A program made the position numbers and the translations under genes. Under the pieces are notes generated by a model, which was not told where the DNA came from, ran no database searches, and saw nothing but the letters and a program-made list of their open reading frames with translations. DNA of 64,000 nucleotides, from the NCBI RefSeq assembly GCF_035046505.1, contig NC_089822.1:127778807-127842806 (forward strand), written 5' to 3'. The stretch comes from Tiliqua scincoides (Eukaryota; Chordata; Lepidosauria; Squamata; Scincidae). Below are positions 11,001-23,000 of the stretch, one piece after another. Within the stretch, counting starts at the first letter, position 1. The number at the start of each line of letters is the position of its first letter.

Positions 11001-14000
11001 GTTTTCCATAGAGGAGATCTGTCAAGCACTTGATCTAGTTAATTAACTTCGTCAAGCAATGGCTTCTGTGTACAACACGATACGTAGTGTAGGTGTGAAT
11101 TATAGCATAATAAATTTGACACTATAAAGCTTGTGTACATTTTCTGAGACACCCTGCATGTGTGTGTTGGTCAACGGCACATAGGCTTAACTGGTCTTCC
11201 CTGATTCCTTCAAAAAAACCTGAATCCCAAGACATATCAAACCCAGCACAGGTAAATCTTCCTGGGACAGCCAGGAAACAATGAATTAAAAGGCCCTCTC
11301 TCTCCATTCACCACTTGTCTCACCTCTGATGGCAACATGGAATCCTGAGTAGGGCCTCAGGGGAAGATCCTAATAAACAGGCAGGTTTACATGGGAGGTG
11401 GTTCATAAGGCACCGAGACTCCCCATTTATGGCTTCAAATGTTAACACAGAACTTTGGATTCTGCCCAGAAACAGACTGGGAAGCAAGCCTGCAGTGACA
11501 TGTTCCATATGCCCAGTCCTAAATGACTAGTCGGTTATTTAGTTGCTCTGTTTTCTGTGAGCTGCTGTTTCAAAGTGTCCAAAGGCAGCCACATATACTT
11601 GGCTCCATGGCTGGCACATCAGCCTCAACTGATGTTTGCAAACCCCTCCCCCCAAAAACAAAAAGCAGGGGAAACTAATTATGAGGGTTGCAGAACCCCT
11701 ATTAATTTCTTTTGTATATTATTCATAGCCTGCCATTAACGGGGAGAGTGCTGCCCAAGGGAAATGAGAAGATATTTCAGATCCAGAGATCCAGGATGGT
11801 GTAGTGATTCTGGGCTTGGATTTGGACACAGAAGATCCAGGTTGTTTCCTGCTCACCCATGAAGCTTCCTGGGTGATCTTGGGCCAGTCACCATCTCTCA
11901 GCCTCACCAACTTGTTGTGAGGACAAAAGGAGGGAAGGAATCAAGTACACTACCCTGAGCTCCTTGGAGAAAGGGCAGTATAAAAATGTGGTAAAGAAAT
12001 AAAACTGGTGAAAGGTGCTTTGTACCATGGAAGGTACTTGGGCCTTCAAAGACAAGTCTACATTTAATACTACTTTCAGGGAACATAAGAACAGCCCCAC
12101 TGGATCAGGCCATAGGCCCATCTAGTCCAGCTTCCTGTATCTCACAGCAGCCCCACCAAATGCCCCAGGGAGCACACCTGATAGCAGACCTGCATCCTGA
12201 TGCCCTCCCCTGCATCTCACATAGCCCATTTCTAAAATCAGGATGAGGCACATACACATCATGGCTTGTAACCCGTAATGGATTTTTCCTCCAGAAACTT
12301 GTCCAATCCCCTTTTAAAGGCATCCAGGCCAGATGCCGTCACCACCTGCTGTGGCAAGGAGTTCCACAGACCAACCACATGCTGAGTAAATAAATATTTT
12401 CTTTTGTCTGTCCTAACTCTCCCAACACTCAATTTTAGTGGATGCCCCCTGGTTCCGGTGTTATGTGAGAGTATAAAGAGCATCTCTCTATCCACTTTAT
12501 CCTTCCCATGCATAATTTGTATGTCTCAATCATGTCCCCCCTCAGGTGTCTCTTTTCTAGGCTGAAGAGGCCCAAACACCGTAAAGCAAACCCCATCCAG
12601 ATTAGAATGACAACTGCTTCTCAAGACAGATGAACCACCCACCAATAGTACCTCAGTCTTGGCTGGGTTGAGTTTCAGTTGCCCTTATCCAATCCATTGC
12701 TGCCCTTATCCAATCCATTGCTGATTCAGCACCCCCAAAGCTTCACACAATCCAATGGAAAGGAGAAACAGAGTTGGGTGTCATCAACATATTGATGACA
12801 GATCTCTCCAAATCCCAAGTTGACCTCATAAAGTAATATATTGATGTTAGAGAACATGGGAACATAATAGAGTTCCTTAAGTCCCCAGGTCATTTCTCTC
12901 ATCAGTTGCTATCTGGCAAGAAGACAAGATCCTATGCTGTCACAAACCTGAGAATGAGTTTAAGCTGTTGTAGGAAGAACTGCCTCATGGAAGCATTTTG
13001 TCTGTTTAAAACTGAATGCTACGGTGCACTAAAACACAAGTGCTGCAGTGTGGACACTGCCTTCACAACATTAGCAATTGTGCCCATTAATGATGCATAT
13101 TGCACAAGTCATTTGCACACTACTGCACATCCAAATGTAGAATCTATGCACTGCAGTGCATCAGCTCTGAAATGTAAACAATGCAGCTTCTTTAGGAGCA
13201 GTAGATTTAAAACGCAATGTCTTACAACTGTTGAATAAGTTGTTTTATTCAGGAGTAAGACAGAGGAGACGGAGTACAATCAAAATAGCATTTCTTAATT
13301 TAGATGTTGAGCGGTTCCACTGAAGATCAACAGTGATATGCAAAATGCACTGGGAAATTTCAAAATCAATTTCTTAACAAATTTCTCTTGCATCCATTAG
13401 TTTCAACTTCTCATCCCACTAGTGCAGATCTGGTCATAAAAATGGAGTAAGGCCATACTACTCACAGTGATACTCCCAATTGCAAAAAGATTTAGCCTTG
13501 TGCAATCCACAGTTGCAAAACTAACTTCTGCGGCCAGCATTATGAAATGAGTACAAACCCAGATAAAGGGTGGGATTCAGACAGAGTGTGGTTTGAAAGG
13601 GAGACAGATGGCCAGTGCGTTCCCAATGCCTGCAAACCACATGCAGCCCCAAATGGCCACCCAACCCAGGCACATCACAAGTGACTCTCGTGGAGGGACA
13701 AACATAGCTGTGAAGTCCTAGGTGACAAAAACTGCCACTTCAGCCCCCCCAAAGAGATACATCTTGGTTTTGTTTAGCTTTAAGGTAGCTACTTTGAAAC
13801 ACTACTTTTATTGTCTCCCTTGCTCCCAGGCACCCCAAGAGAGTGTAGGGCCTGGTGTACACAGGTAGCAGAGTAAAGTGGTAAGGAGATGAAAGCGTTC
13901 TGAGCTGGCAAAATGGACTGCATCACTTCAGACTGCAGGGGGTGAGTGATAACATTTTTGAAAGCTGTACAGCATAAAACAAAACAGAAAACTCTGTAGA

Positions 14001-17000
14001 AGCAAAAGGTGAGCAGAGTATGGAGAGGGCTGGGATGGAACTTGACTCCCTGATATTCTAGTTCTTTTCTTGCTGGGAACTTGGGCACGGGAAAGCAATC
14101 TAAAATGGCATATCTCACTACAGTCTGAAGTGGTACAGCTCACTCGACAACCTCACAATTCGACCACCTCATTCTCCTGCCTATGTAGATCTTGTGATGA
14201 AAAATGGAGAAGAGGTGGGCACAGAACACACCAGATACTACTTTGCAAAGTCAGGTTTTCAAAACTCCACAGAATTCCAGGTCTATTCTTTCTACCACAG
14301 AAACCAAATGATTTCCCCTCCTCCCGCATCATGCTTCCCAGTCGAAACGTACTGTCTGTCCGATGGGTCTTGTTAAAAATGTTTTTCTCAAATGCCTTCT
14401 GTTCTTTGACAGTGGGGTAGGTGTCGTCATAATACTGTTGGAGAAAAGAAAAGTTTGTAACTACTTGTCAGCTGAAAGAGTCACAAGTGTTTCAGCAATA
14501 ACAACATATTTATTCATGATTATGGATTAAGGTCTGCCAAACTCCTTTGGTTTGGGATGCTTTTCTATTACACTGCACCTCATAGTCATCATGAGATATA
14601 GGTAATTCTACATGAATTGAAGGAGAGAGATAGGCACTTAGTCTCTGCTAACTAGGTAAGAAGCACTTTTTCTAGTGGGTGCTCCTCTTTTATTCAGCAT
14701 GGGGAGAGCAACTGGCCCTTCTCACCCCAGCAGTGTCTTTTCAAGTGGCTGCCTGCTGGTATTCTTCTGCATCTTTTAAATTGTGAGTCCTTTAAAGACA
14801 GGGAGACAATCGTTATTTGATTTTTTTTCTGTTAACCACTTTGTGAATTTTTAGTTGAAAAGCGGTATATAAATACTGTTAATAATAATAATGTTAATAA
14901 TAATGTTTATCATCATGGCATGGCCCAACCAGTACTTGAGACCATATCTCATACACTACCCTGTGTGTGCTGGCTTTGCTATGGGAAATGGGCAAGGCAA
15001 CATCCTTCCCGAAGCTCAGGGAGCAGGTGATGAACTGGGAGTGGTAGCACAGTGAAGCAAAAGGAAAAACTCTGCATTGGAATTCCTCAGTAGACACTAA
15101 TTTGGTGAGTGGGGCAGGCCAACAATCCTGCGGCTCAGTAGCTACCAAGGAAGGCGTGGAAAAATCTGACAGCAGTCACTCTTACAAAGGCTCCGGGTGA
15201 ATGAATGCAACCCAAGAGACAATGTGGAGAGCTCCTGGTGGAATAGGTATCAGACACTGGAGAGGTATCTTCTAGCAGAAGGACTCTTATGGCCTCAGTG
15301 GACACAAACTGGCAGGGCACTGCCCTTCTTGCTCAAAGAGCAGCAGCCTAGTTCACTGTCCACAAAAGTGTTCTAGGACACTAAGATGCAGCTCTGCCAA
15401 ACCCCTTGGCCCTTTCTTGATGCCAAGGTGGCTTACCTTGGCAAACAGACGGTCTCCATCATTGTCCAAAATAAGGATGACTTTTACCGTATAGAGAGAT
15501 GGCTCCTGCAAAAGAAGGCCCAAAATCAAGTTTCATTCCAACGATACAACACACTGCACCCTCCACTCACAACCTGAATCTAGGCATCTAGGATATTCTA
15601 TTAGCCAGAGAGAGGGTCAAGATATGCAGGCTACTGAAATTCCACCTGCTAACCACTGCACAACCCACTCCAGCTTCCACATTTCCATGTTGCTACCTAC
15701 ATGTTTTCAAGCTAATTTCTGCAGTCACAAGGGCTAGAAGCTTGCTTCCCCCCCCCACTTCAAGATGAAAGCTGTGATTCTCAAGAAGTTGAGTTCCAGT
15801 TCAGATATTCAAATGCCATGCTTGCTTAGCAGAATTTCAAAAGTACACAGTCTTACATATGAAACACTGAGAGGAACAGCTCAGATTGCATACTAAAACA
15901 AAAGAAAAACAACCCCACAGCCTCTGTACCAATTATTCCTGACCCATACAATCTGAAACCACTGAGCCCTATGTCATTCACCAGCCACATAGGGCTGCTC
16001 GATACAACTCTTGGAACTGCAGAAATTTCAGGAACTGCACAAATGGGATAAGGCTGTCAGGCACCTGGAAGGTCATGTATGATTGGTGGGCTGCTTTCTG
16101 CTTCGCTATTAATGTGACTGGCCTGAATTACTGAACGTAAGGGGAAAGGTGGGATATGAATGTTTTAAAATAAATATTGCAGGTCTGATTACACAGGTCT
16201 TTCCCACTCAATTGTCACCCAGTGGGATAGTAAACGCATGGTGCAGACCATGGGGAAACACCCATCATGTTATGTATCACTCATAGTTCTGTTCCACCTT
16301 TCCTCCAAGAAGTATGGGGTGGCATATATGGAGGGAGCTACCATCCCTGTGAAGTAGGGTAGGCTGAGAGATAGTGACTAAGCCAAGGTCACCCAATCAG
16401 CTTCATAGGCCTTGGTGAAGTATGAAGTTAGGCCTCCCCAGTTCAAATCCAACACTCTGATCACTAAACCTCACTGGCTCAGTATGCATGTGCACTTCTG
16501 CAACATTGCATCACACTACTGGAAGCATGTGCAATGACAACCCACATCCAAGAGAGAATAAGCCACCTATGAGAATGAGATCTCAGTATAATGTCCTCCA
16601 CAGAAGAACTCATTTCCATGCCTCCTCTGTTGCATCTGAGACTATGCCAGCACCATCAGAGGAAGACTTGCTCAGTCTTCCTTAATTTAAGAATGCACCT
16701 GTTTTAAAATAACAGAGCAGTACAGCAAGGCACTCGCTGCACACTCAGCATAGTCTGCAGGGCAGGAAGAGCCCAGAGATGTGCAAGCATAAGGTATATT
16801 ACACCTGTGCAAGTTTACTGGGACAAGTGACCAAAGCAACTGAAAGACAAAGTATTACCCAAGAGGTAGCTGTCACTAATCTAGGGTGTCCTGAACATTT
16901 TTCTGTACCAAGAAGAAAGATTCAACAAGTCATACAAGTATACCAATGGCACAATACTAATACAGATTGTGTGACTGCTCTAACCAACCCCTTCAGCATT

Positions 17001-20000
17001 TAAACCAGTGGTTCCTAATCTGTGGTCCGGGGTGGTCCCTCAGACCCTGAGGTGGTCCACAAGGGCTCAGGGGAAAAAAACGATCACCTTTGATCACTAC
17101 CAGTATCTCGCCAAGTGAGCGCTCTCCCAAGGACCACTGAAGTGTAGGCTGTGGCTGTAGGTAGTCCATTCTCTCCCCTCTCTGGTGGTCCAGTGCTTGC
17201 TGGGGTGCCAGCTGTCAAAGGGTCCATTCTCCACCCGTTCTGGTGGTCTGTGGAGGAGCGCTCACTTGGCAAGATGCTGGAATGGTCAGGGGCTGGGCCC
17301 TCCCGCAGCTGGCATTTCCAATATCCAGCACTCCTCTATGGGCTACAAAATTGAATTGTATTTTTTTGTGTGGTGGGGATAGAGGGGTTTGCATATGGTC
17401 CATGACAATTCCAATGTTTGGCTCAGTAGTCCGCAGACTCCTAAAGGTTGGGAACCACTGATCTAAACTCTGACCTTGTCCACTTCTAGCCCTTCACCAC
17501 AAGGGGGACCCCCAGGATCATGGTGGCTAAGCAGTAAGGCTGCTTAATACAATAGCAGGTACCCTCTATTTAAAAGAGAGAGAGAGAGAATACAGTATAA
17601 CAGACATAACCTCTACCTCACCATACTACTGTCATCCTCTAAGCCACTGGTCTTTAATGGATGGGCTGGGATGTCCATATAGATTGCAGCAGTGGTGCAA
17701 CTACCATTCATTCATTCATTCTCTCTCTCAAAACACAGAGAGAGTGGAAGACAAAAGGATGACGAGATGTCATGGGATGGTTCCTTTATCTTTAACTGTT
17801 GTGATGAAGAATGAGTTTTGGCAAGTGTAGCAATTCTCAGTGTTGCATGACAAGCTTCACCTACCAACATTTCACTTTTCTATACAACTACTAAGTGCAC
17901 AGGAGCCCTGCCTTCCTTTCTACCTGGCCACCCTAGCCAGGAAGGAGAAAGCTAGATGTATGCAGTAAAAGATAAAGAATGGGTCCAGGGAGGTCCCATT
18001 TCCAAATGGCTACTGTTCTACACCCCACAGCAGCACACAATGCGATCCAGCCACAGCATGTATTGGAATTGCGGAAGATATTACCGAGGAGATAGGGTGT
18101 GGTGTCCACAGTGCCCCTTGCTCTGAGTAAATGCAGGATTAAAGCCCAGGTGGTAGCTGGAGGTGTGCTGCACAGCTGCAGCCACTAGAGGCTAAAGGAG
18201 ATCCCTCAGGATATAAGGAGCACCTGAGATAGAAAGGATGGTGGGTGATAGGAGTGCAGGTTGGAGGTAGGAGAGGAGACTGACTGGGTTTATGGAATTG
18301 GGAATCGGATTGTGACTGGACTTTGGCTTTGAACTTTGATTTGGATACCCTGACGGATTGGACTGACCTACCTGGAACCTGACCATTGGACTGGAACTTG
18401 GCTTATTGGCAACTCTGATTGGACTGGCTTGCAAGGCCCAGTGGATTGGGATTTGGCAAAACAATTGGTACCAGGAGTGGGGTACAAGCCCAAGGCAAGT
18501 AGTATCCCCTTGTGTAACAAGAGAGCAAGCAAATGGATCTCTGGCAGATCTGGGAGGCCCTGGACCTTGCTGTATGGAAAGCAAATGCTCCTGCCCTATT
18601 ATGGAATGTCTGGGCTACTTTGAGCATTCTTTGGACCATTTTCCAGCTGGTGCAGTATATGGGTGGACTCATTAAATATGGCATCCTTTCCCTGAAAAGG
18701 CTCAGGGGGTCAGGTGGGGAGGATGTGGAAAAGAGAATTCTGAGGGAGGAAGTTGCCAAGTTAAAAGGGCTAATTTGCATTGAAAGAGAGAAGAATCTCA
18801 CATATGTGAAGGCCTTTGCAAATGCCCAGAAAGATATAAAGGCTGCAGAGAGCCTGTATAAGGCACAGGCAGGACGCCTGGTTGAACTGAAGTGCCGGTC
18901 TGGACTAGAGATAAAGGGGTGGGGCTGCAGGAGCAGCAAAGAGGGCCTCTTTGACTCTTTTCAGGCTGGCAGATTGGGAAGCACTGTGTTTGTTGCCAAT
19001 TTGAAGTACAAAGTTGGCTGGAAGAAACTGAAGGATGTGTTCAGCATGGCCGGTGTGGTTGTCCGTGCAGACATTTTTAAAGACAAAGATGGCAGAAGTC
19101 GAGGGATTGGCACTGTGACTTTTGAGCAAGTAATTGAAGCTGTCCAGGCCATCTCCATGTTCAATGGACAGTTGCTGTTTGGTAGACAGATGCACGTGAA
19201 GATGGATGAACGAGCCTTACCAAACAGAGACTGCTCTCCTCCAGAGCAACCCCAGCAGCTTCCTCATGGACTTGGGGGCATTGGTATGGGGCTGGGACCA
19301 GGAGGGAGACCTATTAATGCAAACCACTTGACCAAGGGCCTGGAGATAGGCAACTTGGGACCTGGAACAACGGGTATGGAAGGCTTGAATTTTAGGATGA
19401 ACAAAATGGGAGGAATGGAAGGCCCTTTCCATGGCATGGAGAGTTTGGGCCATTATCCTCCTAGAATGGGGCTTGGCAGGATGAATAAAATGGGCTTTGC
19501 TGCTGGAGGGGGGTTTGAAAGAGATTCTCCAAGAAATGGAATGGGAATGCCTCATAGTATTGGGGATGCCCTAGAGAGGGGAACTGATGGAAGTGGAGGA
19601 GCCAGCATGCCTGCAATTAATAGGATGGCCTCTGGACTTAATTGCAGGACCACTGGGATTGATAGGCTGCCCTCTGGGATGGGGCATGATATAGACCAAA
19701 TGGGCACCAGAATGGATTGGACTGTATGGGAGCTTCAGCAACCGATATGGAAAAGATGAAACAGACCAAGGGGTGGATGGTCCAAGAAAAAAGAGCAATT
19801 GATCAAGGGAACCACTGTGACACCAAGGGGTGGATTGTATTGGAATTGCGGAAGATATTACCGAGGAGATAGGGTGTGGTGTCCACAGTGCCCCTTGCTC
19901 TGAGTAAATGCAGGATTAAAGCCCAGGTGGTAGCTGGAGGTGTGCTGCACAGCTGCAGCCACTAGAGGCTAAAGGAGATCCCTCAGGATATAAGGAGCAC

Positions 20001-23000
20001 CTGAGATAGAAAGGATGGTGGGTGATAGGAGTGCAGGTTGGAGGTAGGAGAGGAGACTGACTGGGTTTATGGAATTGGGAATCGGATTGTGACTGGACTT
20101 TGGCTTTGAACTTTGATTTGGATACCCTGACGGATTGGACTGACCTACCTGGAACCTGACCATTGGACTGGAACTTGGCTTATTGGCAACTCTGATTGGA
20201 CTGGCTTGCAAGGCCCAGTGGATTGGGATTTGGCAAAACACAGCATCAGCCTGCCTGAACAACATATGGCGTCTGCCATTGGGTCAAAATGCAGTGCAAA
20301 TGTTCCTACTGCAATGCACAAAAGATTAGCACTTGCACACAGGGTCAAACTGCAGGGACATATAGGTACCACTTCCATGGCATATTGATAGCTCAATCTC
20401 AATAATCAAATCAGGTGATGTGGATTAGTGCTTCTGGTGTATATGTGTTGGTGTGGAGGGTAATTCAATAGCCCCCTCAGATCAAGAAAGAAAAGGGACC
20501 AGAAGAAATGCAGCTTCCCCCTGCCAGATGCTGGAAAACTCTTGAGACAAAGTTCTGTGATGCACTGACTTCCACGTAGCCACAGTCGGAGTGTATAACA
20601 GAACTTCACCTCAAGCGCTGCAACAGCCCCTCTCCAGGAGCAGCAGGCGCATCTATGGAGTAGGTTGGCAGGCGGATCCACTATTCCACAGAGACTCAGT
20701 TTGATCCTCACTCCCCCCAAGTCACTATCACACCAAAGCAGACCTAGTCCAAGTCAGCATGGTATATGCTTTCTCTCTGTTTGGAACATGGATGGAAATG
20801 GCAGGCATTCTCTCCTTCTCCAGAGCTCTCATAACCCAAGGCCTAGCATCCAAATTTTAAGATGTTCGATAGCAGCAGAGGAACCTGCCTCTGTTCAAGG
20901 CAGTCTTTTAGCACCACAACAAAAGAGAAATTACTATTGGCCATTGCAGCCTCCCATGGTCCTGTGCTTGAAAAGGACCCAGCATGACAGCAACAAGGTT
21001 AACAGAGACTGGATAGTGGGAACTGGATATTGGGAGCATATCTCACTAGTGTCACAATTAGAGGAGAGGTTGAAGGCCAGGAAACAGAGAGTGAGTGTCA
21101 ATGGGCAATTTTCACAATGGAGAGAAGTGAAAAGCGGTGTGCCCCAAGGATCTGTCCTGAGACCGGTGCTTTTCAACCTCTTCATAAATGACCTGGAGAC
21201 AGGGTTGAGCAGAGAGGTTGCAAAGTTTGCAGATGACACCAAACTTTTCCGAGGGGTGAAGACCAGGAGTGATTGTGAGGAGCTCCAGAAGGATCTCTCC
21301 AGACTGGCAGAATAGGCAACAAAATGGCAGATGCGCTTCAGTGTCAGTAAGTGTAAAGTCATGCACATTGGGGCAAAAAAAATCAAAACTTTAGATATAG
21401 GCTGATGGGTTCTGAGCTGTCTGTTACAGATCAGGAGAGAGATCTTGGGGTGGTGGTGGACAGGTCGATGAAAGTGTCGACCCAATGTGCGGCGGCAGTG
21501 AAGAAGGCCAATTCTATGCTTGGGATCATTAGGAAAAGTATTGAGAATAAAATGGCTAATATTATAATGCCGTTGTACAAAACTGTGGTAAGGCCACACC
21601 TGAAGTATTGTGTCCAGTTCTGGTCGCCGCATCTCAAAAAAGACATAGTGGAAATGGAAAAGGTGCAAAAGAAAGCGACTAAGATGATTAGTGGGCTGGG
21701 GCACCTTCCTTATGAGGAAAGGCTGCAGTGTTTGGGCCTCTTCAGCCTAGAAAAGAGACACCTGAAGGGGGACATGATTGAGACATACAAAATTATGCAG
21801 GGGATGGACAGAGTTGATAGGGAGATGCTCTACACTCTCACATAACACCAGAACCAGGGGACATCCACTAAAATTGAGTGTTGGGAGAGTTAGAACAGAC
21901 AAAAGAAAATATTTCTTTACTCAGCGTGTGGTTGGTCTGTGGAACTCCTTGCCATAGGATGTGGTGATGGCAACTGGCCTGGACGCCTTTAAAAGGGGAT
22001 TGGACAAGTTTCTGGAGGAAAAATCCATTATGGGTTACAAGCCATGATGTGTGTGCGCAACCTCCTGATTTTGGAGGTGGGCTATGTCAGAATGCCAGAT
22101 GTAAGGGAGGGCACCAGGATGAGGTCTCTTGTTATCTGGTGTGCTCCCTGGGGCATTTGGTGGGCCGCTGTGAGATACAGGAAGCTGGACTAGATGGGCC
22201 TACGGCCTGATCCAGTGGGGCGGTTCTTATGTATGTTATGTTCTTATGTAGTGTTCAAAGAGCTACACTGGCTGCCAATCTATTTCTGGGAGGCTCATCT
22301 GGCACCATTACTGATGTCCTTTCAGCCCCTGGCAAAGAATGTTTTATCCTCAGAGGCAATAAAAGTTGGCTTTACTGCTGCTTCATCATTGTTTTACAGG
22401 GTTGTTTTTGCTTTTTATTTGCTTGTATGGTTCATGGTGCTTTCTTAACCACACTGGGAACACTACTGAAGGGCAATATAGAAATCTAATAATTAAAACA
22501 AACAAACAAAAAAAACCTCTTGCCAGAACCTTTTGCAAGAAGTAGATCCATGGCAGAAGTTGCTAAGGTTCCAAAGCAGACAAGACAATTTGGATAGAAA
22601 TATCCATAAAACTAGGAAGTTTGAAACTTGACTGCTTTAAAGAAGGTTCAGATGGATTCATCAGAAACTGTGCATTCCTCTGGAAAGAGGGGGGGAGAAA
22701 ATCAATCTGAGGACTCCCGTGGCTCATCTATTTTCAGCCCTACCCAGGGCTCATGCATTTTCAGGTGAATGAGTGACAGCATAGAAAAATTTAGATGCTC
22801 CTTCTGTTACCTTCATCCTCATTCAAACATACACAAACATAATTTTGCCTGCCAAACCTGGTAGGCAGGCAGATGTGCAATGGGAATTTCCCTTCCCTGG
22901 CTGTAATATTTCATCTGCCCCCTGGGCAATACCCACAGGTCTCACTTTGAGAATCCTGATTTTCCAGCAAGATAGGTAGTTAAGACTTCCCCCTAGAGCC

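Larger units (their letters stand above)
18059..20240 (+). mobile_element. young LTR retroelement carrying a host HNRNPM segment
   Basis: Two 405-bp LTRs (18059-18463 and 19836-20240) start TG and end CA, and by my reading are identical. The 5-bp duplication cagca flanks the element (18054-18058, 20241-20245). An 18-nt primer-binding site complementary to the 3' end of a tRNA-Leu lies at 18466-18483, which points to an ERV-L-like (class III) lineage; a purine-rich tract precedes the right LTR. The 1.37-kb interior has no pol, so the element is nonautonomous. It holds one long frame: an unrecognised leader, then sequence clearly related to HNRNPM. It lies in COPZ1 intron 1, opposite in strand to COPZ1. 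It looks structurally whole for its type, and the identical LTRs argue for a very recent insertion. Loss of internal retroviral genes with gain of a host segment recalls transducing retroviruses. Confidence 0.88.

Noticed and set aside
10477-11025. A 182-codon minus-strand gene
   Set aside because: It is the C-terminal part of a LINE frame running into flanking mariner-like sequence; 11-bp target copies bound it.
18533-19759. A host HNRNPM gene or a plain processed pseudogene
   Set aside because: The frame has a non-hnRNP leader, lies between identical LTRs with a primer-binding site and 5-bp target copies, and has no poly(A) tail; it is part of an LTR element.
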